Positions 23,513 to 32,020 of a stretch of 33,736 bases of DNA are shown piece after piece. The DNA is from Candidatus Binatota bacterium (lineage in GTDB: Bacteria > Desulfobacterota > Binatia > UBA1149 > CAITLU01): assembly GCA_024276575.1 (NCBI GenBank), contig JAJRWY010000224.1:1-33736 (forward strand). Reading direction: 5' to 3'. The position numbers and the translations under genes were made by a program. Every line of letters starts with the position of its first letter. Position 1 is the stretch's first letter. The notes beneath the pieces were generated by a model. That model was not told the DNA's origin, ran no database searches, and saw only the letters and a list, made by a program, of their open reading frames with translations.

Positions 23513-24121
23513 ATGACTCTTTACGATTATCCCGACTGCCCGTTTGCGAATAAGGTCCGTATAGTGTTGGCCGAGAAGGACCTGGAGTTCGAAACGGTGA
23601 TCGTGGATCTCAAGAATAATCAGCAACGCGGCCCGGATTTTCTGCGGATCAACCCTTTCGGCAAGGTGCCGGTATTGATTGATGAAGACTGCGTAATCTA
23701 CGAATCTTCCATCATTATCGAGTATCTGAACGATGAGTATCCACACCCGCCGGACCTCTTGCCGGAGGATTCCGCTGACAAAGCGCGCGTACGCTTGCTT
23801 GCCGATTTTGCTGACCGGGCTTTCACCTTGCCTGCTATGGCCGTGGAAAGAGAGCTGGCACAGGCGGAGGCGGATGAGAACAAGCTACAAACCGCACGTG
23901 GCGTAGTCGGCAAGACGCTGGCGATGTTGGAGCGGGAGTTGGCGTCCAAGGAGTACCTTGCCGGTGAGTTTTCGTTGGCGGATATCGCGTTTGCGCCGGT
24001 AGCTCTGCAATTGAATCGTTACGGAGTGAGTCTTGATTCCTCGCTGGCCAATGTGAAGGCGTGGACGGCGCGCTTGGCTGAGCGCCCGAGCGTAGGTTCG
24101 GTACTCAAATTGGTGGCCTGA
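23513..24121 (+). CDS. Glutathione S-transferase family protein
   Basis: This 202-residue cytosolic protein has two GST domains. The N-terminal thioredoxin-like half starts MTLYDYPDCPFANKVRIVLAEK, with a cysteine at the position used by SspA-, omega- and beta-like GSTs. INPFGKVPVLIDED supplies the cis-proline, and YESSIIIEYL contacts glutathione. The C-terminal helical half contains EYLAGEFSLADIAFAP, the conserved N-capping box. The ATG at 23513 has AGGAGAG upstream. Substrate cannot be told. It stands 101 bases before nuoI and may only be a neighbour. Confidence 0.88.
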   Translation: MTLYDYPDCPFANKVRIVLAEKDLEFETVIVDLKNNQQRGPDFLRINPFGKVPVLIDEDCVIYESSIIIEYLNDEYPHPPDLLPEDSADKARVRLLADFADRAFTLPAMAVERELAQAEADENKLQTARGVVGKTLAMLERELASKEYLAGEFSLADIAFAPVALQLNRYGVSLDSSLANVKAWTARLAERPSVGSVLKLVA

Positions 24122-24222
24122 GCACCTGAGCATAGGAGTACTTACCGTTTGCGGGCCGGGCGGCCGGTTTTGATGCACGGTAGTTGCAGTGTACGGCGGC
24201 GGGAAGAGCAAAGGGAGGGCTT

Positions 24223-24804
24223 GTGAGACGGCCTGAAGACCTGACGTTCAGGGAAAGGATTTACGTTCCCGAGATTATTCGTGGGCTATTTGTTACCGGC
24301 GGGTACTTTTGGCGCAATCTTTTCTTGCACATTCTTCATCAGATCGGACTGGCGCGGGATAAGTCCGCCATGATCACGGTTCAGTACCCTGAGGAGTATA
24401 TTGCTTACGGACCAGGGTACCGTGGCAGCCACCGCCTTACCCTGAAGGACGACGGATCGGTTCGTTGCACCGCTTGTTTTCTGTGCGCGACTGCGTGTCC
24501 GGCTCGCTGTATCAACATCGAGGCCGGAGAACATCCGGACGACAGTGTCGAGAAGTATCCGGTCCATTATGAGATCGATACACTTCGCTGCATCTATTGC
24601 GGAATGTGTGTAGAGGCTTGCCCCTGCGATGCGATCCGTATGGATACGGCTATTCATCCCATGATTTCAGGATACTCGAGAGAGGATTTCATTGAGGACA
24701 AACGTGTTTTGATGGACCGCTCACGCTTCATGGAAGAAAATGGCACGGATAGCCTGATGGACGAGATGCTTTCGCGTTATCGCGACCAAGGGGTGGCGAA
24801 GTAG
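24223..24804 (+). CDS. nuoI: NADH-quinone oxidoreductase subunit I
   Basis: NuoI carries clusters N6a and N6b in the arm of complex I, just above the quinone site. From GTG 24223 it has 193 residues. Two ferredoxin motifs are intact: CTACFLCATACPARC and CIYCGMCVEACPCDA, about 45 residues apart. Around them lie ITVQYPEEYIAYGPGYRGSH and EIDTLRCIYCG, both typical of NuoI. AAGGGAGGG directly upstream favours this start. Its usual partners nuoH and nuoJ are not next to it, and nuoB, nuoF and nuoG lie about 5 kb downstream behind unrelated genes. Confidence 0.93.
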   Translation: MRRPEDLTFRERIYVPEIIRGLFVTGGYFWRNLFLHILHQIGLARDKSAMITVQYPEEYIAYGPGYRGSHRLTLKDDGSVRCTACFLCATACPARCINIEAGEHPDDSVEKYPVHYEIDTLRCIYCGMCVEACPCDAIRMDTAIHPMISGYSREDFIEDKRVLMDRSRFMEENGTDSLMDEMLSRYRDQGVAK

Positions 24805-24818
24805 GGGGCCGGGAGCCG

Positions 24819-25043
24819 GTGGTCTTCTACTATGTTCTCAAGCACGGCTTGTTGAGGCGGGCCGATATCGAAAAGATCCGTTTCTTTTTCGGTGCGACCG
24901 CCGATGAATTGTTTCTCTCCAGGCGATGGCCCCTCATTACCGCAATTGATTGGCCGCGAGCCCTGTTGTCACCATCCTATGCCGGGGCGCTGGTCGCATG
25001 GCTTAAGTATAGAGCGGAACTATACGAGGGCGGGAGCGGTTGA
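24819..25043 (+). CDS. Small hypothetical protein after nuoI
   Basis: A 74-residue open frame from GTG 24819, 14 bases after nuoI, with a GGGAG close upstream. I do not recognise it. It has no signal peptide or clear membrane helix; aromatic and basic residues dominate (VFYYVLKHGLLRRADIEK, FFFGAT, SRRWPL). It could be a real member of the nuoI transcript or a chance frame. The 132 bases from its end to the rhodanese-E1 gene hold nothing I can support. Confidence 0.4.
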   Translation: MVFYYVLKHGLLRRADIEKIRFFFGATADELFLSRRWPLITAIDWPRALLSPSYAGALVAWLKYRAELYEGGSG

Positions 25044-25175
25044 TAGCGCTTCCCCGGTGTTCGCCAAGGGTTGTTTCTCGAGGCGGTGGCGGCACCATCC
25101 AAGTATTATCTCGGCCGGCACTTTTTTTCACCTGGGTTCTACCGAAGTCCGGAGTAGTTGTAGCGGAGTGTACTG

Positions 25176-26363
25176 ATGGGTAAGAGTTTTCAACAAATAA
25201 TTGAAGAATCACGCGAGCTCGTACCGGAAATTTCGGTGGACGAAGTAGACAATCTGTGTAAATCGGGCGCCGCGCTCGTGTTGCTCGACGTACGGGAGAA
25301 AGACGAATTTAGAGAGGGCCACCTTCCGGGGGCGCTCAGCCTTCCTCGAGGCTTTCTCGAAATTCAGGTGGAGTCCAAAGTTCCGGACAAGGATGCCGAG
25401 CTTATCGCCTACTGCCAAAGTGGCACGCGCTCGTTGTTGGCCGGCCGGGTGCTCACCGAGATGGGCTACGGCCGGGTGCGGTCGATGGCTGGGGGCTTTG
25501 GGGCATGGAAAAACTCCGGCCGGGACTGGGCGCAAGACCGGCAGTTCAGCCAGGATCAACTCAACCGTTACAGCCGTCACTTCCTGCTCGAGGAGGTTGG
25601 CGAGGCCGGGCAAGCGAAGTTGCTCGACGCCAAGGTTTTGTGCCTCGGAGCGGGCGGGTTAGGGTCTCCCGTGGCTTTCTACTTAGCCGCAGCAGGTGTC
25701 GGTACGATCGGAATCATCGACGATGACGTCGTCGATATGTCCAATCTGCAAAGGCAGATTCTTCATACTAACGATCGAGTGGGCATGCCCAAGACCGAGT
25801 CGGCGGCGCTTACGCTAACGGCTCTCAATCCGGATGTCGAGGTGCGGCAGCATCGTCTTCGACTGGATTCGAGCAATATTCTCGACATCATCGAAGGCTA
25901 CGATATCATCGTGGACGGCTGCGATAATTTCCCGACGCGCTACTTGGTGAACGATGCATGCGTGATGACCGGCAAGACCAATGTTCACGGCAGCATCTTT
26001 CAGTTCGAGGGGCAGGCGACGGTGTTCAAGCCCGGAGACGGGCCTTGTTATCGCTGCCTATTCCCGGAACCACCGCCTCCCGGAATGGCTCCGAGTTGCG
26101 CTGAAGCGGGGGTGTTGGGAGTGCTGCCGGGCTTGGTCGGGTGCATACAGGCTCTGGAAACCATCAAGGTGATTCTGGGCATTGGAAATCCCCTGATCGG
26201 CCGGCTAGCCCACATCGAGACCCTGGGAATGGAGGTACGGATACTGAAACTTCGCCGGGATCCCGACTGTCCGGTCTGCGGCGAGTCCCCGACCATTACC
26301 GAGCTGGTGGACTATCAGGAATTTTGTGGCTTGCGGGCTCCTGCGTCCGGCAACGCTGCCTGA
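25176..26363 (+). CDS. Rhodanese-ThiF/MoeB fusion (E1-like adenylyltransferase)
   Basis: This 395-residue cytosolic enzyme fuses two domains. Residues 20-118 are a rhodanese with catalytic C80 in AYCQSGTRS. Residues 127-380 are an E1-like ThiF/MoeB domain: RYSRHFLLEEVG, the nucleotide loop GAGGLGSP (158-165), DMSNLQRQILH with the adenylation Arg, and zinc cysteines C291/C294 and C365/C368. Such proteins adenylate the C-terminal Gly-Gly of MoaD, ThiS or CysO-like sulfur carriers and pass sulfur from the rhodanese. In MoeZ and eukaryotic MOCS3 the rhodanese is at the C-terminus; here it is at the N-terminus. No carrier protein or molybdopterin gene is close, so the pathway is undecided. The histidine phosphatase follows four bases later. 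Confidence 0.9.
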   Translation: MGKSFQQIIEESRELVPEISVDEVDNLCKSGAALVLLDVREKDEFREGHLPGALSLPRGFLEIQVESKVPDKDAELIAYCQSGTRSLLAGRVLTEMGYGRVRSMAGGFGAWKNSGRDWAQDRQFSQDQLNRYSRHFLLEEVGEAGQAKLLDAKVLCLGAGGLGSPVAFYLAAAGVGTIGIIDDDVVDMSNLQRQILHTNDRVGMPKTESAALTLTALNPDVEVRQHRLRLDSSNILDIIEGYDIIVDGCDNFPTRYLVNDACVMTGKTNVHGSIFQFEGQATVFKPGDGPCYRCLFPEPPPPGMAPSCAEAGVLGVLPGLVGCIQALETIKVILGIGNPLIGRLAHIETLGMEVRILKLRRDPDCPVCGESPTITELVDYQEFCGLRAPASGNAA

Positions 26364-26367
26364 CAGT

Positions 26368-27012
26368 ATGGAACGCGCTAGCGCCGGTCGCATATTGCTT
26401 TTCATGCGGCACGGCGAGACCGATTGGAATCTCGAGGGGCGTGTGATGGGACGATTGGCGGTTGCGTTGAACGAAAACGGACGTGAACAATGCCGCCGTG
26501 CGGGAATCGTGCTTGCGAATTTTGGGATAGACCGGGTAGTGAGCAGCCCCATGCACAGAGCCCTCGAATCCGCTCGCTTGGTAGCCGCTGGGATCGGCGT
26601 TGCCGTGGAGGAGGATGAGGCGCTTGCCGAGGTCGCGTTTGGAGAATGGGAGGGCAAAGCCTACGGTGAGATCATGGAGGATCCCAGGTGCTCGGCTTTT
26701 CTCTCCGATCCCTTGAATAACCGGACACCGGGTGGAGAGACGATCGAAGACGTAGCCGCTCGTGGCGTCGCAGCTACCGGAAGAACCGTGGAAGGTGAGA
26801 CGGTTCTGTTCGTCAGCCATGGAGATGTCATTCGTAGCGCTCTGTGCCATTACCTTGCCATCCCGATTTCGGAGTTCCGGCGGGTCCGCGTGGACAATGC
26901 CGCGATTTCTGTAGTGCGTAGCGTCGCAGGATGGAGCGAGGTTTGCTTCTTGAACCGTTTGCCTGACACGGGCGCTGCTTGGAGTCCTGTGCGCTGGAAC
27001 AGCGGCGTTTGA
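26368..27012 (+). CDS. Histidine phosphatase family protein (phosphoglycerate mutase-like)
   Basis: This 214-residue protein has the catalytic signature MRHGETDWN (R13, H14, E16), where His is the phospho-acceptor. The arginine contact SSPMHRALESA, the acid EVAFGEWEG and the second histidine VSHGDVIRSAL are all present. The fold covers cofactor-dependent phosphoglycerate mutases, CobC alpha-ribazole phosphatase and broad phosphatases. The length and GEWEGKAYGEI pattern resemble CobC/GpmB types, but the substrate cannot be assigned. The ATG at 26368 lies four bases after the upstream stop, so the pair is coupled. Confidence 0.88.
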   Translation: MERASAGRILLFMRHGETDWNLEGRVMGRLAVALNENGREQCRRAGIVLANFGIDRVVSSPMHRALESARLVAAGIGVAVEEDEALAEVAFGEWEGKAYGEIMEDPRCSAFLSDPLNNRTPGGETIEDVAARGVAATGRTVEGETVLFVSHGDVIRSALCHYLAIPISEFRRVRVDNAAISVVRSVAGWSEVCFLNRLPDTGAAWSPVRWNSGV

Positions 27013-27062
27013 GCACCTCCTTGACAGCCCACAGAAGGGCGGGCAACCTCGCCGCCGGAACC

Positions 27063-27884
27063 ATGGCCTCAATAGATGAACTAAAAAGCCTGTGCCGTGA
27101 ACTTCGCGTCGACGCACTCAAGATGATTCATGCGGCCGCTTCGGGACATCCGGGCGGTTCGTTGTCGAGCGTAGAGATCGTGGCATCTCTGTACTTTTCG
27201 GAGATGAAATTTCGCGCCGGAGAGCCGGCTTGGCCGGGGCGCGACCGTTTCGTAATCTCCAAGGGACATGGCGTGCCGACCGTTTATGCGGCGCTGGCTC
27301 GGGCCGGATGCTTCGATCGTAGCGAATTGAGCAGCCTTCGCCGTCTTGGCAGCCCTTTGCAGGGCCATCCGGACCGGATCCGCTTGCCTTACATCGAGGC
27401 GGCCACCGGATCGTTGGGCCAGGGATTGTCGGTTTCGGTGGGTCTGGCCCTGGCCGAGCGTTTCGATAGCGAGGACTACCGGACTTACTGTCTGCTTGGT
27501 GATGGAGAGGTGCAGGCCGGACAGGTTTGGGAAGCGGTGATGGCGTCGGCGAAGTACCGACTCGGCAAACTCACCGCCATTGTCGACTACAACAAAGTCC
27601 AACTCGACGGTTTCGTTGCCGCGATCATGGATCTGCAACCTCTGGGCGAGAAGTTCGCGTCCTTCGGATGGCATGTGCTGGAGGTGGACGGTCACGACCT
27701 GGAGGCTCTACGTAGCGCTTTTGCGCAAGCGCGCGAAGACGAGCGGCCGAGCGTCTTGATCGCTCATACGGTGAAGGGCAAGGGCGTATCGTTCATGGAA
27801 GACACCTACGCGTGGCACGGCAAGGCGCCGAACGAGCAAGAGCTCGAACGAGCGATTTCCGAGATCAGGTCGGCTGCGGACTGA
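27063..27884 (+). CDS. Transketolase, N-terminal subunit
   Basis: This is the thiamine diphosphate-binding half of a split transketolase, acting in the non-oxidative pentose phosphate pathway. It has 273 residues. AAASGHPGGSLSSVEI carries the active-site His. ISKGHGVPTVYAAL, ATGSLGQGLSVSVGLAL and the ThDP motif LLGDGEVQAGQVWEA...DYN are in order. HTVKGKGVSFMED closes the domain. It ends where single-chain enzymes continue into the pyrimidine domain, which is encoded by the next gene 24 bases later. I use ATG 27063 because codons upstream in frame overlap the histidine phosphatase gene. Confidence 0.93.
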   Translation: MASIDELKSLCRELRVDALKMIHAAASGHPGGSLSSVEIVASLYFSEMKFRAGEPAWPGRDRFVISKGHGVPTVYAALARAGCFDRSELSSLRRLGSPLQGHPDRIRLPYIEAATGSLGQGLSVSVGLALAERFDSEDYRTYCLLGDGEVQAGQVWEAVMASAKYRLGKLTAIVDYNKVQLDGFVAAIMDLQPLGEKFASFGWHVLEVDGHDLEALRSAFAQAREDERPSVLIAHTVKGKGVSFMEDTYAWHGKAPNEQELERAISEIRSAAD

Positions 27885-27908
27885 CAGACTCCGCAACGAG
27901 AGAGAATT

Positions 27909-28835
27909 ATGGGTAAAGCGAGCCGAGCCGCCTTCGGAGAAGCATTGCTGAGAATCGGCGCAACACACGAACGTGTTGTGGCCTTGGACGCGGACCTGGC
28001 GAGTTCTGTGCAGACCCGCAAGTTTGCAGAGGCCTATCCCGAGCGATTCTTTCAGTTGGGCATTGCCGAGGGGAACATGATCGGGGTTGCCGCGGGCCTG
28101 GCCCTGAGCGGTATGGTGCCTTTTGCCGCGAGCTTTGCCTGTTTCATCATTGGGCGTTTCGAGCAAATCCGCATGTCGGTAGGATACAACAATGCCAATG
28201 TGCGCCTCGTGGGTACCCACTCCGGTATCGGTATTGGAGAAGACGGGTACTCGCAGATGGGACTCGAGGATCTTGCGCTGATGCGATCCTTGCCCAATAT
28301 GGTGGTAATTCAGCCTGCCGACGCGGTCGAGGCCGAGAAAGCCACCGAATTTCTCGCCGACTACGTGGGCCCGGCCTACCTGAGGCTTACTAGGCAGAGC
28401 CTCGAAGACCTCAACGATGATGACTACGAGTTCGAGTTCGGCAAGGGCGTGATGCTACGCGAGGGTGCCGATCTCGCACTGGTCGCCACCGGAGGCGTCG
28501 TGCACAATTGCTTGCTCGCCGCCGAGGCGCTGTCGCAAGAAGGCCTGCGGGTGGCGGTGGTTAACATTCACACGCTCAAACCCATTGATGATGAGCTACT
28601 ACGTGGTCTTGCCGCCGAGTCTCCGATCATGACGGTTGAAGATCACGGGGTCGTAGGCGGTCTCGGCAGTGCGGTCGTCGAATCGCTCTCGGAAATAAAA
28701 GGCGCTCGCGTAAGAGTACACGGCGTTCGCAGTTACGGAGAATCGGGCAGCGGCAAGGAACTTTACGCTAAACATGGCCTCGACGCCGTGGGAATAGCCT
28801 CTCAGGCACGCGACTTCTTGAACAATGACTCTTGA
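27909..28835 (+). CDS. Transketolase, C-terminal subunit
   Basis: This is the second half of the split transketolase, 308 residues. The pyrimidine-binding domain includes GIAEGNMIGVAAGLAL with the catalytic Glu. GTHSGIGIGEDGYSQMGLEDLALMR follows near residue 100, then PADAVEAEKATEF and the C-terminal domain (VVNIHTLKPIDDELL, TVEDHGVVGGLGSAV). It must pair with the upstream subunit to form the active site. DXP synthase is a distant alternative, but the split layout and motifs favour transketolase. The start ATG has GAGAGAAT upstream. Confidence 0.93.
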   Translation: MGKASRAAFGEALLRIGATHERVVALDADLASSVQTRKFAEAYPERFFQLGIAEGNMIGVAAGLALSGMVPFAASFACFIIGRFEQIRMSVGYNNANVRLVGTHSGIGIGEDGYSQMGLEDLALMRSLPNMVVIQPADAVEAEKATEFLADYVGPAYLRLTRQSLEDLNDDDYEFEFGKGVMLREGADLALVATGGVVHNCLLAAEALSQEGLRVAVVNIHTLKPIDDELLRGLAAESPIMTVEDHGVVGGLGSAVVESLSEIKGARVRVHGVRSYGESGSGKELYAKHGLDAVGIASQARDFLNNDS

Positions 28836-28878
28836 GCCCGGCCCGGTGTTTGCTTCCGGCGTTAGGGCTTGCGCGTCT

Positions 28879-28892
28879 TGCCCGGCCGGGCA
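28879..28892. terminator. Palindrome between convergent genes
   Basis: TGCCCGGCCGGGCA is a perfect 14-base palindrome between the transketolase gene and trmB, which converge. It could fold as a five-base-pair stem with a four-base loop, with CTTT after it on the plus strand. It is weak evidence for a bidirectional terminator. Confidence 0.25.
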
Positions 28893-28907
28893 GATCTTTC
28901 GGAGTTG

Positions 28908-29486
28908 TCAGAACTTGACGAAAGCTGCCTGATAAAGACGGCGTCCCTGAACCCTATACTTGCGTTCATAAGCGCCGCTGCCTGTATCTTCGCTTGTACG
29001 CTGCCAGGCTTCGTAGCCGAGGCCCTGTGCTTGTAGGAGTTCCCGGATTTCTTTGAAGCGTGGTGCAACGTCGGTGGCAAGGTAAAGCCGGCCCCGCGGT
29101 TTTAGGCAACGCTTTACGGCTGAGCAGAATTCGGGGGTGAACAGCCGGCGCTTGTGATGGCGTTTCTTCCACCAGGGATCGGGAAAATAGACGTGGAAGG
29201 CGTCGACACTGTCGTCGGCGAAAAGGTTTGCGATTATCCAACGTCCGTCGCCGTGGAACAGTGCGAGGTTGGGGGGTAGGACGTCGCTCTCCAGCCGGGC
29301 ACGAAACGCTTGCTCGCGGATATCTATACCGAGGAAGAAAGTCTCCGGGCGGGCCGCCGCCGCGTTGATAAGGAAGCTGCCGTTGCCGCAGCCGATCTCG
29401 ACTTCGAGTTGCGCCAAACCTTTGCTTCGCTGAGTCCAATAGTTGGGCGGGAGCCGGGGATCGGAGTCGAATATTCCGAAAAACAT
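28908..29486 (-). CDS. trmB: tRNA (guanine-N7-)-methyltransferase
   Basis: TrmB methylates G46 in the variable loop of tRNAs using S-adenosylmethionine. It has 192 residues from ATG 29486 on the minus strand. LEVEIGCGNGSFL is the AdoMet motif I, FLGIDIREQAF motif II, and VYFPDPWWKKRHHKRRL is the diagnostic TrmB motif (the usual PDPWPKKRH has Trp in place of the second Pro). ATDVAPRFKEI follows. The start lies two bases after the stop of the membrane-protein gene, with no clear Shine-Dalgarno, so translation is probably coupled. In-frame codons upstream overlap that gene and lack similarity. Confidence 0.94.
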   Translation of the reverse strand: MFFGIFDSDPRLPPNYWTQRSKGLAQLEVEIGCGNGSFLINAAAARPETFFLGIDIREQAFRARLESDVLPPNLALFHGDGRWIIANLFADDSVDAFHVYFPDPWWKKRHHKRRLFTPEFCSAVKRCLKPRGRLYLATDVAPRFKEIRELLQAQGLGYEAWQRTSEDTGSGAYERKYRVQGRRLYQAAFVKF

Positions 29487-29488
29487 GC

Positions 29489-29983
29489 TCAGAATCCGGG
29501 AAGTCCGCGGGCCATGCCCGAGGCAAACCACGCTGTCCAGAGGGTAAGCAGCAAGGATGTTAGCAGCAGCGCGATAAACAGCAGTAGCCTGCGTTCGAGC
29601 GGCGGCAGCTCTTGGTCGGTAGGGAAGGCTGCTTGCTTTACAATGGGCAGCCCGATGCCCATGGCAGCGCCCACTGTGAGCATCGTGATCAAGAAACTGA
29701 GTGCCAATTTGACGGCGAGAGCACGGCCGAAAGCGCTGAAATACTGTGCACCGAGGCTCTCCTTCAAGCCGGTCAAAGACCAAGCTCCGGTCATGATGAC
29801 AAGGCCCAGCGCTGCGATTGCCACAGGGCTGTATATTCGCAACAACACAGCACAGCGCTGACGGAGTTCATCTTGGTCGCGGTAGCGCCGTCTTGCCGCG
29901 CTGAGTGCGACGGTGGCGAGAAGGCCGGCCGTGAGATATACGGCGACACCGAGAATGTGCGCCGCAAGCAGCAGATCTGGCAT
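29489..29983 (-). CDS. Four-helix membrane protein, CopD-like
   Basis: This 164-residue inner-membrane protein has four hydrophobic segments (about residues 4-26, 48-70, 88-110 and 130-153). A histidine in the first helix (LLAAHILGVAVYL), a basic loop (ARRRYRD) and YSPVAIAALGLVIMTGAW resemble small CopD or DUF2269-type proteins, but the match is by general pattern only and copper binding is not shown. It is transcribed with trmB and diverges from nuoB across 80 bases. No function should be assumed. Confidence 0.65.
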   Translation of the reverse strand: MPDLLLAAHILGVAVYLTAGLLATVALSAARRRYRDQDELRQRCAVLLRIYSPVAIAALGLVIMTGAWSLTGLKESLGAQYFSAFGRALAVKLALSFLITMLTVGAAMGIGLPIVKQAAFPTDQELPPLERRLLLFIALLLTSLLLTLWTAWFASGMARGLPGF

Positions 29984-30063
29984 GAGCGGCGCTTGTAACG
30001 ACTGCTATCAAGGATTGCAAGGTGCCTTGAATTTGTCCGCTCCCAGCATTAGCTTAGGCCAGC

Positions 30064-30609
30064 ATGTCGAAGCCCATAGATAAGTTCAACAAAATGCCGG
30101 GTCTCGGCGAGGTTGGCGGGGACGCTGGACTGCTGGCCGAGAGCATCGTTTTGACGCGGCTGGACGCCGCGTTGGGGTGGGCACGGAAGTACTCGATTTT
30201 CCCGTATCCTTTCGCCACCGCGTGTTGCGCCATGGAGTACATGTCTTTGTCGATGGCGCCGTATGACATTGACCGTTTTGGCGCGCTATTGCCCCGCTTT
30301 ACCCCCAGGCAGGCCGACGTGCTGCTCGTAGTGGGGACGGTTACCTCCCGGCAGGCGCCAATACTGCGGCGCGTGTACGAGCAGATGGCTGAGCCCAAAT
30401 GGGTTCTTGCCTTCGGTGCTTGCGCTTCTAGTGGAGGCTTCTACGACAACTACACGACGGTGCCGGGCATAGACCGCTTGGTTCCGGTGGATGTGTACGT
30501 GCCTGGCTGTCCGCCGCGTCCCGAGGGGGTGCTCGACGGACTGATGGCGCTACAGCGAAAAATTCAGAGTCAGCCGCAGGCGACCGGTTTCAGCCGGGCG
30601 TCGAGCTGA
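30064..30609 (+). CDS. nuoB: NADH-quinone oxidoreductase subunit B
   Basis: NuoB holds cluster N2, the last iron-sulfur centre before quinone in complex I. It has 181 residues. The N2 ligands are present: the adjacent cysteines C54-C55 in ATACCAMEYM, C120 in AFGACASSGG and C149 in VPGCPPRPEG. DRFGALLPRFTPRQADVL lies between them. The N-terminus is short and soluble. nuoA is absent upstream, where a divergent membrane gene lies, and nuoC, nuoD and nuoE are absent downstream; nuoF begins 101 bases after the stop. Confidence 0.95.
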   Translation: MSKPIDKFNKMPGLGEVGGDAGLLAESIVLTRLDAALGWARKYSIFPYPFATACCAMEYMSLSMAPYDIDRFGALLPRFTPRQADVLLVVGTVTSRQAPILRRVYEQMAEPKWVLAFGACASSGGFYDNYTTVPGIDRLVPVDVYVPGCPPRPEGVLDGLMALQRKIQSQPQATGFSRASS

Positions 30610-30710
30610 GTGGACGGGAGGGGCGGAGCGCGCCGACAATGGGTATCCACGGCGCCCGGTGAGGGTTCGGCTGCCTCAGTGCTGCAACCTTATCCGGCTC
30701 GCATTCAGTC

Positions 30711-32000
30711 ATGAGCGAAAAACTTCTACTCAGGTTCGAGGACGTTTCTACGGACCTTAGCGATATAGACAACTACGTAAGCGACGGCGGTTATGAGACC
30801 GCCAGAGCCGCTTTGCGCGATAGGAGTCCAGGGGAGATCGTCGAAGCGGTCAAGGATTCAGGGTTGCGCGGCCGTGGCGGTGCAGGCTTCCCCACCGGCT
30901 TGAAGTGGACCTTTGTGCCCAAGGGGACCGGTAAGCCCGTGTATCTGCTGTGCAACGCAGATGAAAGTGAACCCGGCACGTTCAAGGACCGGCAGATTCT
31001 GGAGCACGATCCTCATCAACTGATCGAGAGCATGATCATTTCTGCCTACGCGATCGGCTGTATCGACGCCTACATCTACATCCGTGGCGAGTTCTCCACC
31101 GGGTATGAAACCCTGTGTCGGGCAGTGGCCGACGCCTACGCCAAGGGATTTTTGGGCAAAGGGATCTTCGGTGGGGATACCGAAGTAAACATTCATGTGC
31201 ATCGCGGAGCTGGGGCGTATATCTGCGGGGAGGAGACCGGGCTGATCGAGTCGATCGAGGGCAAACGCGCCCATCCGCGAAACAAGCCCCCGTTCCCAGC
31301 GGTATACGGCGTCTTCGGGTGTCCTACCATCGTCAATAACGTCGAGACTTTGTCCTGCGTCAAACACATCATCGAACGCGGTGCGGATTGGTTTAAAAGC
31401 ATAGGTCCGGAATCAGGTCCGGGTCCAAAACTCTACGGCGTGTCGGGGCATGTGAAGAAGCCCGGAGTTTTCGAACTCCCGATGGGGACTTCGCTGCGTG
31501 AATTGATAGAAGTCCACGCCGGAGGATTGCGCGACGGCAGGAAGCTGAAGGCAGTCATACCCGGTGGTTCCTCGGTCCCGGTGTTGAGAGCCGACGAAAT
31601 CGACATCAACATGGATTTTGATTCGGTTGCGAAAGCGGGATCGATGCTGGGCTCGGCCGGTGTGATAGTAATGGACGATTCCACCGATATGGTAGCCGTA
31701 CTGCGCCGCATCTCGCACTTTTATCACCATGAGTCTTGCGGCCAGTGTACGCCGTGCCGGGAAGGAACCGGTTGGTTGGAAAAAATTCTTGCCCGTATCG
31801 AGGAGGGCCACGGAACCCCGGCGGATCTCGAGAAACTCGATAGCGTCGCCAAAAGCATGATGGGGACCACCGTGTGTGTATTGTCGGATGCGGCTGCCAT
31901 GCCGGTGCGAAGCTTCCTCGATAAATTCCGAGACGAGTTTACTGCTGCGGTAAGCGGGGCCTCCGGCCGGGGTGGAGAGTCAGCCAGGGCGGTCGCTTAG
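30711..32000 (+). CDS. nuoF: NADH-quinone oxidoreductase subunit F
   Basis: NuoF oxidises NADH with FMN and carries cluster N3. It has 429 residues. GRGGAGFPTGLKW (54-66) is the FMN/NADH loop. CNADESEPGTFKDR follows, then GAYICGEETGLIESIEG near 168. The [4Fe-4S] ligands are ESCGQCTPC (C343, C346, C349) and C389 in TTVCVLSDA. All expected motifs are present. The partner NuoE, normally encoded directly upstream, is missing from the 101-base gap between nuoB and nuoF. nuoG follows after 20 bases. Confidence 0.96.
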   Translation: MSEKLLLRFEDVSTDLSDIDNYVSDGGYETARAALRDRSPGEIVEAVKDSGLRGRGGAGFPTGLKWTFVPKGTGKPVYLLCNADESEPGTFKDRQILEHDPHQLIESMIISAYAIGCIDAYIYIRGEFSTGYETLCRAVADAYAKGFLGKGIFGGDTEVNIHVHRGAGAYICGEETGLIESIEGKRAHPRNKPPFPAVYGVFGCPTIVNNVETLSCVKHIIERGADWFKSIGPESGPGPKLYGVSGHVKKPGVFELPMGTSLRELIEVHAGGLRDGRKLKAVIPGGSSVPVLRADEIDINMDFDSVAKAGSMLGSAGVIVMDDSTDMVAVLRRISHFYHHESCGQCTPCREGTGWLEKILARIEEGHGTPADLEKLDSVAKSMMGTTVCVLSDAAAMPVRSFLDKFRDEFTAAVSGASGRGGESARAVA

Positions 32001-32020
32001 GCTTTCAGGATCGAAGAACC

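Noticed and set aside
24173-24188. Sigma-54-like site (ATGCACG-N4-TTGCA) before nuoI
   Set aside because: The spacing is right but the essential GG of the -24 element is TG, and nuoI has no expected nitrogen or stress link. Probably chance.
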